In this document: positions 38,801 to 48,879 of the stretch, in pieces
How positions within the stretch are numbered: the stretch's first letter is position 1
How the letters are laid out: each line of letters starts with the position of its first letter
NCBI RefSeq assembly: GCF_014279975.1
Contig: NZ_CP047936.1
Span: forward strand, 744,001-808,000
Reading direction: 5' to 3'
Length of the DNA: 64,000 nucleotides
Origin: Synechococcus sp. BIOS-U3-1
Lineage (GTDB): Bacteria > Cyanobacteriota > Cyanobacteriia > PCC-6307 > Cyanobiaceae
Translations under genes and position numbers: made by a program
Notes under the pieces: generated by a model
The model's input: only the letters and a program-made list of their open reading frames with translations
Database searches by the model: none
Told to the model about the DNA's origin: nothing

Positions 38801-41800
38801 AAAAACGGATTTTTGAATACTGGAAGTGTTGAAGTCCAAGGGGCTGGATTTATCGAAAGTGTTGGTGCAGTTGTTGAAAAATCACTCAGTTCTGATGGAG
38901 TTGATGTTAATCAAGGGTCGGCATCCCTAGTTGTAGTTGGGCTTGCAGATGATGGTCGTGAATATGGTGGTTATTTAACCATGTCTGGAGATAATCACTT
39001 TAAGGATCTCGCTTTAACCAAGGGAAAAGTATTATTGGATTCTGGTTCTCTTGTGCTTGATGCTGGAGTCACAGGCAGCGCTGATACAGATGCATTGGTG
39101 CTTCAAGGTGCCTTGACCTTAAACGAAGATCAAACGATTGATTTAGGTAGTGGAAATGACCTCTTTCTTATTGGAGAACAAGGATCATTAATTGCAGCTC
39201 CTTCAGAGGAAGCTGAATCAGAGGTAGATTCAAAGCAAGTTGAGAAATTAAAAATAACGATCGATGGAGGACCTGGTGATCTGGACATCTTCTGGGATGG
39301 TTCTGGAAATTATTATGGTCTAACCGAATCAGCGGATGGCCTTTTTACTGAAAATGAAGAGTCACAGTTAGCGGGCAACGTTCAAAATTTCGAACTTGTT
39401 GGTGTGGCGGGTCAAGGCATTGCTTATTTTGGAACAAAACCATCATTTGTTACTGTTCAGACCGAAGCATTTCCTCCTGCTGCTGATTATGGTTTGATGT
39501 TGGGTAGCGTAGGAAAAGATAAAAGTCAAATTGGTATTGATCAGAAGCTAACAATTAATAATAACTATGAATCTGTTTCCTTTGACTCATTGATAACAAC
39601 TGTCGGAGGCATTGCCTTAGGCAAAGGTAAGGCGACAATTTTGGTGCCAGGTGGAACATTAGAGGCTGGCATTATTTATGGTCAAGGTGATTCCAGTAAA
39701 AACACGATTGAACTGGGTTCGGTATTTACAGATGAAGTAATAACAGGTGCTTTGAGTTCGGTGGCACAAGGTAGATTGGATGTGGGTGTTCTTTATGGCT
39801 ACGACACGATTGATCAGTTAGGCGGGTTGTGGTCCTACAACGGCAGGATGGATGATACGACCTTGAATGCCCAGGGTTTTGTTCGTGTTCAATCGGATGA
39901 CAGTGTTGTCTTGAAGGGGATTACAACGCTTGGACGGTCTTCAGATATTGATACTCCGTTTGGAGTGCAAGGTCGTTCTGTGATTGCAGTGTCTGGTGAA
40001 CTAACGATTGGTGAGAAAGGAATACAAGAGCTTGGAGATGCTAGAGCTTCTCTGCTGGTTGCATTAGGTGAGGGTAATGGCGATGGTGCGCATGTTGATC
40101 TCATCGGTGAAAGCAACTATTCAGGACCCACAATTGTGGCGCGTGGTGGTTCTCTTCATGCCCACACTGATGGTGCCATGAGCTCGGTTTCGAAAACTCT
40201 GGTAGGGAAAGATGGATCAATACTCATTGAGGGTGAACAAGTTGTCAATCGACTAATGATCCGAAAAGATGGGCAATTTATCGGTGGTGGAGATTCTAAA
40301 TTAACAACCCAAAGTATTGTGAATCGCGGTGACATCAGTCTTGATTCACTTGTGATTGAAGACGGAATGACCCGTTTCATTGATCGGTTTATCAATTACA
40401 AGGCTTCTAAAGGAGAAGTAGTGTCTCCGAATTCCCCTCTGCGTAAAATTGATGCTCAAGGGAGTTTAAAAAATATTGGTGGATCGATCAGTGTCAATGG
40501 TGACTTGAGGTTTACGAGCACAGGTGATGCGGGCGGTCATGCCTTGCTGAATCTTTCAACTGGTGGTCTTAGGGCTAAGGACATCAGTCCGGCATCCATT
40601 TCAGCAAACTCTATTCAGTTCAGCGAAAAGAATGATGTGCTGATCAATTCTGGTTTTGTTCAAACGAACGGAATTGGTGGTATTGATTTTGGTGGTGGTA
40701 ATGATCTGGTGCTTTCAAAAGGTACGTTCAGTATTGAGAGTGGAAGCAAAATTGACGGCGGTGAGCCCTTAGACACCAGTAACTGGAAACCGGGTAATCG
40801 CTCTATTACTGGTTTAAATATTTTCAAAGCTTATGAAGATCCTGGTGTCGATGAAAGTGATTTGGTTAACTGGGCTGCAATCAAATTGGGATCTGATCAA
40901 GACTGGCTGTTTCCCCAGGGTGGTGAATGTCGGGTGACAGGTGCAGGCAATATCTATAGCAAAGACACTCTATGTGTCGGTTTAACGGGAGAGAAAAAAG
41001 ATCAGTTTGTGCGAATTGACTCTGGAGCAACGCTTGATGCAGGTGTGATTGCTTTAGGTCGTGGGTCTTCCAACACGATTGAGGTGCGTAATGGCAAATT
41101 ACATGCAATCTTGATCGAAGGATCTCCTGGCCAAACGAAGGGGGTAACAAATGATCGTTTGTTCCTCGGTAATGACGAAGGTGGTAGTGGCGAACTCATT
41201 GTGGGAGCGATCACTGGTTTTGAGACTATGGAGCAACGCGGAGGTACTTGGAGTTATGCCGTTAATGGTGTTGATGATCCACAAGTCAAAGATCGTTTGA
41301 TTAAAAGTGGGCGCCGTTCAGCGGAAGAACTTGATGAGATGGGGTCCTTCCCTGCTTTTACGGGTTACGGAATTGCCAAGATTGCACCAGTTGAAATCAC
41401 TGGTCGTAACAAGAAACAGAAAACTGTTCAACGTGCATCATTTGCCCGCATTGAAGGAACAAACCCTGATCTTCCTTTGCAAGTTCAAAATATTGATTCT
41501 GAGTTAGAAGTTGCTGAGGGTATTTTTGGTAATGCTTCATTGATCACTTCTGGTAATACATTACTCAATGGGGAAAGTCAATACACAGGCCCTACCACGA
41601 TTCAAAGTGGCGGTGAATTGAAGGCAGGAAATTCTCTTGCATTGAGCCCTTCCTCTGAGATCACAATTGAACCTGGAGGTGTACTTGATCTTGATGGATA
41701 CGCAAATACGATCCCTGGTCTTTATGGTGGTAGTCGATTAGTAGCTGATCCTGGTATTATTATGCTTGGCACAAATTGTTCTGCCGTTGAGGAGGATAGC

Positions 41801-44023
41801 TGTGATACGTTGTCTGGCGGCTCATTAACTGTCTCTAAGGGAGACTTTGCTGGAACGATTGAGGAAGTGCAAGGTAGTCAAGGAGCTGTTATCAAGATTG
41901 GATCTACAAAAGAGGATTTATTAATCCTAAGTGGCCTTAATCAGTACTTCTCTCCAACGTTTTTGTATGGTGGTGTTTTGAGGGCCGGTGCTGATGGTTC
42001 ACTAAGTCCTCATTCTCGTCATGTGTTGCTTGGCGGCGAATTGGATTTGCGAGGTTATCAGCAAGTTCTGCCTGAATTAAATATTTCTGGTGGTGTCTTA
42101 AGAGTTGAATCAAATAATCCTCTTAATGTGACGGGAAGTATGACATTCGCAGATGGTCAAATCTTGGCCTATCTAAATAATGGTAAGGATGCTAGTGCGC
42201 CTATTAATTTAACTGGTTCAGGGTCAACTTCTATATTCAAATATGAAACAGGTGTCGAAAGATCGGATTCGGATCATGGTATTTACGCAGTTGTTGATCC
42301 GGCTTCGACTTCAGACTCTAATTTAAATGGAACATGGAAAGTGATTTCGGGTGAAATTAAGAATATTGAGGCTTTGGCAAGCAAAACGTTTTTAGTTTTT
42401 CCTGTGGCTGATGGTGAACCAATTGATCCTGATCAGGTCGTGATTGAAGACGCTGATGGACAGCTTTACACTGTCGCGAACTTCGCAGGTATCAATGTTC
42501 CTTTGGATGCAGCAAGCCTGAAGACTGTGCTTTTGGAGGAAGGATCTCTGAATATTGTTGTTAAAGACAAGCCGAAACAAGAAGTGGTTAGTGATATTGA
42601 GAATGGCTCAGGAGATCGTTTTGGTTGCGATGGTATTCAGGACCTTTGCGAGAGCTTCAATGAATCTGTCACTACTTCAATTGTCGATGCTGTGCTTTCC
42701 GATGTTGATTCTTCTGGGATTGACCAGGAGTTGCCCTTGATGCATTGGGGGCACCTTGCATCACTTCTTGGTAGTGGTTTGTCTCCAAGAAATGTAGATG
42801 CTGCGCCTCGAGGTCTACAAACCTATAACAATGTGCTTGCAGATACAGTCTTCGATCGTCATCCACTGCGGCAATTTGAGCCTTTGATCGAGGCTGAGGA
42901 ATCGGCTACTGATTCTTCAGAGAAGATTCAACCACAAGTGGTCGAGCCATTTCGTGGTCTATGGCAGAAGCAGGGGCCTATCAATGACAGCGATGCACTG
43001 GAGTATCTCAGTAACGCCGTCGCAGATAACTCTGCAGATCGTTCAGCTGATCATTCTGGCGATGATTCTCTTGATCAATGGCATGTCATCTCAGTGGATG
43101 GTCTTCGCTTTAAGGAGGATCAATCGCTAACGGCCCAATATGCTGACCGTGATGGCTGGCGCGCTTGGTATCGTGGTTTTGCAGCCAATAGTCGAGCTTA
43201 CAATTCCACCGCAATTAATAACGACTACAGCCTTTATACAGGTGGATTTGCATTAGGAGCAGACCTTAGTCTTAGTGATTCTTTCCAGCTTGGTGCTTTT
43301 GTTAATTACGGCGATGTCACTGCAGTGCAACGTGGATCCACAGGTGGTGGTTCTTGGAGCCCTGATGGCTGGGGTGGTGGTATCACTGCTGATTACAGGA
43401 TGGACAACTTCTATGCACAGGCAGTCTTTGGCGCTTCCGGTTTTTCAGCAATACAAAATAGAGGCACTCGCGAGATTGTTGAGGCTTGGGGTGGTGATAC
43501 AGCAACGGCTCAAAAAAGTGCAACGAGTTATCTAGGTGCTTTGCGTTTTGGTACTCCTTTTCAGGTAGGTTCTTTGTTGCTCGAACCTCAATTGACTGGT
43601 ATTTGGACACAGAATCAAGAAAATGGGTTTTCTGAATCTGGTGTTGAAAAAGCTTTGAGGCTCCAGTATGAGTCTCGAACCACGAATTACTTTCAGACAG
43701 GATTTGGCCTGAAGACAGCCTGGCCAATTTCCTCAGGGGATCGGGCGCAATGGGTTCCAAGCATCAAGTTGGCTTGGTTGGCAGATTGGAATGTTGGCAA
43801 TGAAGGGCAATCTATTGGATACTCCTTCAGCGACAAAAAAGTGTCATTTCTTCCGAAGCAAGAGAATCAAAATGGTGCTCTTATTGAGGTTGGGCTCGAT
43901 TATTCAGTGGCTAATTTCAATTCGATGTCTGTCAAGGTTTATGCCAATGGTGGTGCAGAGATCTGGGCAGGTGATCGAGGCACAAATTGGCGTGCCAGTG
44001 GTGGCCTTACCTTCCAGTTCTGA
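35900..44023 (+). CDS. Giant autotransporter adhesin-like protein (2707 aa)
   Basis: A type V secretion protein. The signal peptide (SPWMLAALLFCAFAADSSKA then FA|QD) ends near residue 29; the start is TTG 35900, or ATG 35930. The passenger is a long beta-helix: residues 400-620 contain five G-x-G-N-D type turns (GDGDDILNI, GKGADTIIN, GGNDKVINN), and autotransporter-associated strand repeats occur near residues 895-950, 1400, 1885 and 2010 (for example SGPTIVARGGSLHA, TGPTTIQSGGELKA). Residues about 2415-2707 form the translocating beta-barrel, ending in GGLTFQF with the terminal Phe typical of outer-membrane proteins. Likely a cell-surface or released protein. Confidence 0.92.
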   Translation: MSSFTVKSPWMLAALLFCAFAADSSKAFAQDKKPINFPEGQEVPLPGPDTGTDTVTLWQLPDEYKAILETDSGELYGIYYSAWSNPKDNNPGVSATQWVEDANDTNVPWAGIDNADLAQELSIKYFEQNGSLMESACDQNANGSNTSCVDGVQNLYLYGYWNGGGFASWTGDQSAQARPNNDGKNKYQINYYWNGKLFTTPKTGDDLRIQAFAGCKLSEQGTISSGKTVPSSALAPEQDCERGVASVFEGGTLEAVEQAVDLDENFAVRYGLSDQDTDIGGTIDNNGLNLMFTGRFDSVGDGADGKLTFTGSGSSTIKNQAALRGDLVIEEGSLTMTTPSSLFGQIASDSPGVGNLRLIPTPLRFEDGNNSITVKSGSFLRVAGDDLQNGFGPRTPGNSDEPINGDGNRRSPVISLGDGDDILNIDEGGLLVASYVGMLPSEYELYKNNCKEGSDPSTCYRAIPQIDFGKGADTIINNGVIAGPGESPTGNSLEIHLRGGNDKVINNGYVGCLTGGADEGGWNGFKGENTCEGASSLAAGQLESSKDLNRNYNVSFQFEGGDDVYENYGYQRGAVNMGGGNDELISIGGIRGAITMGAGNDILKIEANDSWNGSGIVDDWINLGNSRLTDSSSTSDTNQLRLIGDAVISFRNSLGFSSDQCGTKSGSSGGYGCRWGDNGSGDYGYNYLAVSGSQGRDQIVVSTDSVAGTSSTLKTNQGAQIWGSVDLGGSNDSLFLESGTHLDLVGDLDMGSGDSQSITIGEDADLSVRAIKGSNVDLSITGTATLGGDPVLGVFDSETPAALKKGNTLSTYKGTTSINEAGTLRTGQAWSLSSQSIHQVDGTLKLGDNTAREDQEIGELTGSGLVVLDNNSHLYYGGLDGDVQFSGTSEGNGSLVKAGSGTTTFSGEFSHTGFTKVHGGTLLISAGGVLNPSSTVILGGQAGTLDLAGTTQSVDKIKLWNGKQGTLKNGFLNTGSVEVQGAGFIESVGAVVEKSLSSDGVDVNQGSASLVVVGLADDGREYGGYLTMSGDNHFKDLALTKGKVLLDSGSLVLDAGVTGSADTDALVLQGALTLNEDQTIDLGSGNDLFLIGEQGSLIAAPSEEAESEVDSKQVEKLKITIDGGPGDLDIFWDGSGNYYGLTESADGLFTENEESQLAGNVQNFELVGVAGQGIAYFGTKPSFVTVQTEAFPPAADYGLMLGSVGKDKSQIGIDQKLTINNNYESVSFDSLITTVGGIALGKGKATILVPGGTLEAGIIYGQGDSSKNTIELGSVFTDEVITGALSSVAQGRLDVGVLYGYDTIDQLGGLWSYNGRMDDTTLNAQGFVRVQSDDSVVLKGITTLGRSSDIDTPFGVQGRSVIAVSGELTIGEKGIQELGDARASLLVALGEGNGDGAHVDLIGESNYSGPTIVARGGSLHAHTDGAMSSVSKTLVGKDGSILIEGEQVVNRLMIRKDGQFIGGGDSKLTTQSIVNRGDISLDSLVIEDGMTRFIDRFINYKASKGEVVSPNSPLRKIDAQGSLKNIGGSISVNGDLRFTSTGDAGGHALLNLSTGGLRAKDISPASISANSIQFSEKNDVLINSGFVQTNGIGGIDFGGGNDLVLSKGTFSIESGSKIDGGEPLDTSNWKPGNRSITGLNIFKAYEDPGVDESDLVNWAAIKLGSDQDWLFPQGGECRVTGAGNIYSKDTLCVGLTGEKKDQFVRIDSGATLDAGVIALGRGSSNTIEVRNGKLHAILIEGSPGQTKGVTNDRLFLGNDEGGSGELIVGAITGFETMEQRGGTWSYAVNGVDDPQVKDRLIKSGRRSAEELDEMGSFPAFTGYGIAKIAPVEITGRNKKQKTVQRASFARIEGTNPDLPLQVQNIDSELEVAEGIFGNASLITSGNTLLNGESQYTGPTTIQSGGELKAGNSLALSPSSEITIEPGGVLDLDGYANTIPGLYGGSRLVADPGIIMLGTNCSAVEEDSCDTLSGGSLTVSKGDFAGTIEEVQGSQGAVIKIGSTKEDLLILSGLNQYFSPTFLYGGVLRAGADGSLSPHSRHVLLGGELDLRGYQQVLPELNISGGVLRVESNNPLNVTGSMTFADGQILAYLNNGKDASAPINLTGSGSTSIFKYETGVERSDSDHGIYAVVDPASTSDSNLNGTWKVISGEIKNIEALASKTFLVFPVADGEPIDPDQVVIEDADGQLYTVANFAGINVPLDAASLKTVLLEEGSLNIVVKDKPKQEVVSDIENGSGDRFGCDGIQDLCESFNESVTTSIVDAVLSDVDSSGIDQELPLMHWGHLASLLGSGLSPRNVDAAPRGLQTYNNVLADTVFDRHPLRQFEPLIEAEESATDSSEKIQPQVVEPFRGLWQKQGPINDSDALEYLSNAVADNSADRSADHSGDDSLDQWHVISVDGLRFKEDQSLTAQYADRDGWRAWYRGFAANSRAYNSTAINNDYSLYTGGFALGADLSLSDSFQLGAFVNYGDVTAVQRGSTGGGSWSPDGWGGGITADYRMDNFYAQAVFGASGFSAIQNRGTREIVEAWGGDTATAQKSATSYLGALRFGTPFQVGSLLLEPQLTGIWTQNQENGFSESGVEKALRLQYESRTTNYFQTGFGLKTAWPISSGDRAQWVPSIKLAWLADWNVGNEGQSIGYSFSDKKVSFLPKQENQNGALIEVGLDYSVANFNSMSVKVYANGGAEIWAGDRGTNWRASGGLTFQF

Positions 44024-44037
44024 TGACGTGTTGTTGA

Positions 44038-44268
44038 TTAGCGCAATACAACATTCAACGGTTCAGTGAGTGGCAGCGTTTCGTGTTCGCTCTGGTTGGT
44101 GTCAGCAAGCTGAAGATTAAAAAAAAGATCATGACGCTGCCTCAAACAGCGGCCCTGCGTGCAAGTGCCCAGGTGCAGCTGGATGCCTTCTCGTGGGGTC
44201 AGCTTCAACAGCCATGCTGCTGAAGCATCCAGTACGGGCCCTTTGGTGTGTGGTGCCGTCAATAACAT
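44038..44268 (-). CDS. Possible small hypothetical protein, 76 aa
   Basis: ATG at 44268 opens a frame encoding a soluble protein with segments such as PREGIQLHLGTCTQGRCLRQ and ETLPLTEPLNVVLR that look coding rather than random. It lies tail to tail with the autotransporter gene (14 bp). A GAAGGG-TCG-CCCTTC hairpin (44272-44286) lies just upstream of its start. No family is known. Confidence 0.38.
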   Translation of the reverse strand: MLLTAPHTKGPVLDASAAWLLKLTPREGIQLHLGTCTQGRCLRQRHDLFFNLQLADTNQSEHETLPLTEPLNVVLR

Positions 44269-44451
44269 TCAGAAGGGTCGCCCTTCGGTAGAGCTCAGGC
44301 ATTGGGTGCTCTGCAGGTGACGCTTTTGTTCAGTGCCGAATTTCAGCGCGGCATCCTGGTTTCTTGGTGGTGTCATGTCGTCGACTTCACGCGGACGCAT
44401 GCCGCAGGAGTCGAGACGCGGATCCAGCCAGGACGCCGCTTGCAGTGATTC

Positions 44452-44985
44452 ATGTCTAATCATGGTCACAGCTCTATAGCTCTGTTCATGCCTGCGCTGC
44501 GTCGTTTGTTCTGCACCTTGTTGGTTGCCGGTCTGCTGTTGCTGCTCACTCCTGCAGCGGCCAGCGCCCAGGTGCATGAGCATCAAGATGAAAACGGTGC
44601 GCCGATGCTCCGCAGCCTGGAGAGCTTGCGTGATCTTGATTACCAGAGCTGGCAGGCGGTGGCCTATCGCGTTGGTAAGCCGGGTAATCCGGTGGTGCTG
44701 CGGATCGTTGGCTACCCCGGCAAGATGCGGGTTGAGCATCCCACTTCGCTGTTGGTTCAGGCAGGTGTGAAGGAATGGCAGCTCGACGACATCACCCTCG
44801 ATAACCCGGTTCTGGCCACCGACGGCCGCGAGGCAGCTGTGGAATTTGCCCTGGATCCATTGCTCAATGACCTCACCAACAAACGCCCATTGCGTTTGTT
44901 TCTGCCAGGTGTTTTCAATGAGATGCCCGTGCCTCCTTATGTGGTCGCTGAATGGCGTGATGTGCAGACCGAGCCGCTGAGCTGA
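44452..44985 (+). CDS. DUF3122 family secreted protein
   Basis: A 177-residue protein with a long signal peptide (LLVAGLLLLLTPAAASAQ) ending near residue 41; ATG 44488 (MPALRRLF) is an alternative start. The mature part fits the cyanobacterial DUF3122 pattern (LRDLDYQSWQAVAYRVGKPG, VVLRIVGYPG, and a final LPGVFNEMPVPPYVVAEWRD). Function is unknown; location is periplasm or lumen. Its TGA shares a base with the ATG of ribD, so the two are coupled. Confidence 0.85.
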   Translation: MSNHGHSSIALFMPALRRLFCTLLVAGLLLLLTPAAASAQVHEHQDENGAPMLRSLESLRDLDYQSWQAVAYRVGKPGNPVVLRIVGYPGKMRVEHPTSLLVQAGVKEWQLDDITLDNPVLATDGREAAVEFALDPLLNDLTNKRPLRLFLPGVFNEMPVPPYVVAEWRDVQTEPLS

Positions 44986-46115
44986 TGGCAGGTCTGGCTC
45001 AACCGGAGCAGCGCTGGATTCCCTGGATGCGCCGGGCTCTACAGCTGGCGGCTCTGGCGGAAGGACGCACCAGCCCCAACCCGCTGGTGGGAGCGATTGT
45101 GCTGGATTCAGACGGCCGCTTAGTGGGAGAAGGGTTCCACGCGCGGGCCGGCCAGCCCCATGCTGAGCCTGGAGCCTTGAAACAGGCCGGCGAAGCGGCC
45201 CGCGGTGGCACGATCGTGGTCACCCTGGAGCCGTGTTGCCATCAGGGCAGAACACCGCCATGCACGGAAGCGATCCTTGCCGCTGGTATCCAGCGGGTTG
45301 TGGTGGCACTCACCGATCCTGATCCGCGCGTAGCTGGTGGTGGCTTGCAACGCTTGCGTGATGCCGGTTTGGAGGTGATCAGCGGAATCCTGGATTCAGA
45401 AGCCGCCCATCAGAACCGGGCCTTTGTGCATCGTGTGCGCACTGGTCGTCCCTGGGGGGTCCTCAAGTGGGCGATGAGTCTGGATGGGCGCACGGCGCTG
45501 CCGAATGGAGCCAGTCAGTGGATCAGTGGCCCGGCGGCGAGGACCTGGGTGCATCAACTCAGGGCGCAATGCGATGCCGTGATCGTTGGTGGCGGCACCG
45601 TGCGTGCCGACGATCCGCTGCTCACCAGCCGTGGTCGCCGCTCGCCGGAACCGTTGAGGGTTGTGCTCAGCCGCAGCCTTGATCTGCCTATTGCCGCACA
45701 GCTGTGGCAGCAGGATGTTGCCCCCAGCTTGCTGGTCCACGCATCTTCCGAAGCAGGTGAGCCCCATGCCACCCGACTGGCTGCCTTGCAAGCCAAGGGC
45801 ATGGAGCTCCAGAAGCTCGATCGCTGTGAGCCTGAATTGCTCTTACTTGAACTTGCACGCCGTGGTTGCAACCGGGTGCTTTGGGAATGCGGCCCGGGTC
45901 TGGCCTCAGCAGCGTTGCAACAGGGTTGTGTGCAAGAGATTGCCGCCGTGATTGCCCCCAAGCTTCTGGGCGGAGAGCTGGCGCGAACACCCCTGGGGAA
46001 TCTGGGCTTCACGGCGATGGATCAAGTGCTTAGTTTGAACTGTGAGCCAGGTCTGAGCCTGGGGCACGACCTGCTGTTGAAGGCGCAACTCAGTTCTTGC
46101 GCAGCTCCGAACTGA
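44985..46115 (+). CDS. ribD: Bifunctional riboflavin biosynthesis deaminase/reductase
   Basis: A 376-residue enzyme performing two steps of riboflavin synthesis. The N-terminal deaminase domain has the zinc ligands in HAEPGAL (59-65) and LEPCCHQGRTPPC (81-93). The C-terminal reductase domain (about 155-370) opens with PWGVLKWAMSLDGRTA and contains DAVIVGGGTVRADDPLLTSR and RVLWECGPGLASA, the NADPH and substrate sites. The start overlaps the DUF3122 stop by one base. Its last 26 bp overlap the convergent ion-channel gene. Confidence 0.95.
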   Translation: MAGLAQPEQRWIPWMRRALQLAALAEGRTSPNPLVGAIVLDSDGRLVGEGFHARAGQPHAEPGALKQAGEAARGGTIVVTLEPCCHQGRTPPCTEAILAAGIQRVVVALTDPDPRVAGGGLQRLRDAGLEVISGILDSEAAHQNRAFVHRVRTGRPWGVLKWAMSLDGRTALPNGASQWISGPAARTWVHQLRAQCDAVIVGGGTVRADDPLLTSRGRRSPEPLRVVLSRSLDLPIAAQLWQQDVAPSLLVHASSEAGEPHATRLAALQAKGMELQKLDRCEPELLLLELARRGCNRVLWECGPGLASAALQQGCVQEIAAVIAPKLLGGELARTPLGNLGFTAMDQVLSLNCEPGLSLGHDLLLKAQLSSCAAPN

Positions 46116-46863
46116 ACCGGCCGATCAGGATTCCCATCACCACAGCCAGATACAGCTGGCCCACCACTCCTGTTGTGACCGCCAGCATGCGGGCGATTGG
46201 TTGAACCGGAGTGATGTCGCCGAATCCCAGGGTGGTGAGACAGACGAATGCGAAATAGTTGATTTGCGCGAACGCAGGAATCAGGTGCAGCACGCTGGAA
46301 TTGCCCACCACATCCGCCGCTGGCAAAATCACTGGCTCGAAGCTGCCGGGCTGAATGGTTTCAACACCACTCATCACCAAACCAGAGGTCAGCCCGAGCA
46401 AGAGATAACCAGCGGCCGCTCCCATGAGCACTTTTGTGTTCACGCGTTGTTCGCTGGCCAGTCGTTTCACCAGGCGCACTACGCTCCAGCCCACCAGAAG
46501 GCTCCAGCTCACCACCAGTGAGATGGCACTGAGGCGCCAGTGAACAGGCGTCAATAACCACCAAAGCTGAGTGAGCAGCGCAACAATCCCCAGTGCCTGA
46601 TACACCCGGTCGTGCAGTCTCAGCACGTTTTTGCGAAGCATCACCAGCTGGGTGAGCAGCAGGGCGATTAAGGCATAACCCAGGTTGCCTAGCCAGGTGA
46701 TGCGGGGAAAGGCGAAGCTCGCCATCACCAGTAGGCAGAGCAGCAGCAACAACTGATAGATCGCTTCCTTTCTCTGAGCGCGCCCGCGTTCCGATTGCAC
46801 TGTGATTGATTCGCTTACGACGAGGATGCCGAGGTTTGCAGGCACAAGCGAGCGGCAGCGCAA
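46090..46863 (-). CDS. Potassium channel family membrane protein
   Basis: A protein of up to 257 residues with about six membrane spans and a pore near the C terminus. The selectivity-filter segment TTLGFGDITP (210-219) follows a pore helix FAQINYFAFVCL, and a final helix VTTGVVGQLYLAVVMGILIG closes the pore. The filter has GFGD, as in potassium-type channels. The outermost start is TTG 46863; GTG 46800 (MQSERGRAQRKEAIYQ) is equally likely. It is divergent from ftsH and converges with ribD with a 26-bp overlap. Confidence 0.86.
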   Translation of the reverse strand: MRCRSLVPANLGILVVSESITVQSERGRAQRKEAIYQLLLLLCLLVMASFAFPRITWLGNLGYALIALLLTQLVMLRKNVLRLHDRVYQALGIVALLTQLWWLLTPVHWRLSAISLVVSWSLLVGWSVVRLVKRLASEQRVNTKVLMGAAAGYLLLGLTSGLVMSGVETIQPGSFEPVILPAADVVGNSSVLHLIPAFAQINYFAFVCLTTLGFGDITPVQPIARMLAVTTGVVGQLYLAVVMGILIGRFSSELRKN

Positions 46864-46949
46864 TGATGTGTCGTTCGGTTCTCCGCCATCGCGCGGCGAC
46901 CAGGCTTGGAATCCCGGCTATAGCCTGACCACAGCACAGGACGTGATTC

Positions 46950-48827
46950 ATGCCGATCCGCGAGGACGACAACCGCCCCAATCGCCGCTTTGGAATCCTC
47001 AACCTGGTGCTGATCGGTTTCGGTGTGTTGCTGCTGATCAGCAGCTTCATTCCCAATCAGGGCATGCAGCAGGTTCCGCGCGTGCCCTACTCCCTCTTTA
47101 TTGACCAGGTGAACGACGGCGCTGTGAAGCGCGCCTACATCACTCAGGATCAGATTCGTTACGAGCTCTCGGAAGTGGAAGAAGGAGCGCCATCGGTGCT
47201 TGCCACCACACCGATCTTTGACATGGATCTGCCACAGCGCCTGGAGAGCAAGGGCGTTGAATTCGCCGCGGCACCGCCGAAGAAGCCTAATATCTTCACC
47301 ACGATTCTCAGCTGGGTCGTCCCCCCGCTGATCTTCATCTTGGTGCTCCAATTCTTTGCACGCCGCTCCATGGGAGGCGGCGGAGCCCAGGGTGCCCTCA
47401 ACTTCACCAAGAGCAAAGCAAAGGTCTATGTGCCTGATGAGCAGTCACGCGTCACCTTCGCTGATGTGGCCGGTGTGGATGAGGCCAAGGATGAATTAGC
47501 TGAGATTGTTGATTTCCTTAAGTCGTCCGATCGTTATACGGAAATTGGTGCACGGATTCCCAAGGGTGTGCTGTTGGTTGGCCCTCCCGGAACCGGTAAA
47601 ACGCTGCTATCCAAGGCAGTCGCAGGAGAGGCAGGAGTTCCCTTCTTTATTATCAGTGGTTCTGAATTTGTCGAACTGTTTGTTGGCGCTGGTGCCGCCC
47701 GCGTGCGCGATCTGTTCGAGCAGGCCAAGAAAAACGCTCCTTGCATCATCTTCATCGATGAGCTGGATGCCATCGGCAAAAGCCGCTCCGGCTCGATGGG
47801 TGTTGTTGGAGGTAACGACGAACGTGAGCAGACCCTTAACCAGTTGCTCACCGAGATGGATGGCTTTGCCTCCAAGGACAAGCCGGTGATTGTGCTGGCA
47901 GCGACCAACCAACCGGAAGTGCTGGATGCTGCTCTGTTGCGCCCCGGTCGCTTCGACCGCCAAGTGCTGGTGGATCGCCCTGATCTTTCCGGCCGTAAGA
48001 CGATTTTGGAGATCTATGCCAAGAAGGTGAAGCTGGCAGAAGGGGTCGATCTCGACCGTATTGCTCAAGCCACCAGTGGTTTTGCCGGTGCTGACCTTGC
48101 CAACCTTGTGAACGAGGCTGCATTGCTGGCCGCCCGCGCCATGCGCAAGTCAGTTGAACAGCAGGACCTCGGTGAAGCCATCGAGCGAGTTGTCGCTGGC
48201 CTGGAGAAGAAGAGTCGTGTTCTTCAGGATGATGAGAAGAAGGTGGTGGCGTATCACGAAGTGGGTCACGCCATCGTCGGTCACCTGATGCCCGGTGGCA
48301 GCAAGGTGGCCAAGATCTCAATCGTGCCCCGCGGCATGAGTGCCCTCGGCTACACCCTTCAGCTCCCCACCGAGGAACGCTTCCTCAATTCCAGGGAAGA
48401 GCTTCAAGGTCAGATCGCCACGTTGTTGGGTGGTCGATCAGCTGAGGAAGTGGTGTTTGGCAAGGTCACCACTGGCGCATCCAATGATCTGCAGCGAGCC
48501 ACGGATATCGCAGAGCAGATGGTGGGCACTTACGGCATGAGTGAGACCCTCGGACCATTGGCTTACGACAAGCAGGGAGGAGGCCGATTCCTCGGCGGTA
48601 ACAACAACCCTCGCCGCACCGTCAGCGATGCCACCGCTCAGGCTATCGACAAGGAAGTGCGAGCCCTTGTTGACACGGCCCATGACCAAGCCCTCACGAT
48701 CTTGCGGCAGAACATGGCCCTGTTGGAGACCATCTCTCAGAAGATTCTTGAGAAGGAAGTGATTGAGGGTGATGAGCTCAAAGACATGCTCGATGCCAGC
48801 GTGATGCCTGAAGCAATTGCCGCCTGA
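46950..48827 (+). CDS. ftsH: ATP-dependent zinc metalloprotease FtsH
   Basis: A 625-residue membrane protease with AAA+ and M41 domains. Two membrane helices lie at about 14-32 and 116-136. Walker A is GPPGTGKT (211-218), Walker [12 protein letters not shown], and the second region of homology [20 protein letters not shown] follows. The zinc site HEVGH is at 436-440. In cyanobacteria FtsH hexamers degrade damaged PSII D1 and other thylakoid proteins. Length is normal. It is followed 52 bp downstream by argF on the same strand. Confidence 0.96.
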   Translation: MPIREDDNRPNRRFGILNLVLIGFGVLLLISSFIPNQGMQQVPRVPYSLFIDQVNDGAVKRAYITQDQIRYELSEVEEGAPSVLATTPIFDMDLPQRLESKGVEFAAAPPKKPNIFTTILSWVVPPLIFILVLQFFARRSMGGGGAQGALNFTKSKAKVYVPDEQSRVTFADVAGVDEAKDELAEIVDFLKSSDRYTEIGARIPKGVLLVGPPGTGKTLLSKAVAGEAGVPFFIISGSEFVELFVGAGAARVRDLFEQAKKNAPCIIFIDELDAIGKSRSGSMGVVGGNDEREQTLNQLLTEMDGFASKDKPVIVLAATNQPEVLDAALLRPGRFDRQVLVDRPDLSGRKTILEIYAKKVKLAEGVDLDRIAQATSGFAGADLANLVNEAALLAARAMRKSVEQQDLGEAIERVVAGLEKKSRVLQDDEKKVVAYHEVGHAIVGHLMPGGSKVAKISIVPRGMSALGYTLQLPTEERFLNSREELQGQIATLLGGRSAEEVVFGKVTTGASNDLQRATDIAEQMVGTYGMSETLGPLAYDKQGGGRFLGGNNNPRRTVSDATAQAIDKEVRALVDTAHDQALTILRQNMALLETISQKILEKEVIEGDELKDMLDASVMPEAIAA

Positions 48828-48879
48828 GGCTTGACGGATTCACTGTTTGTCCTCGATAACACTCCTTTGAGCTCAGTCC

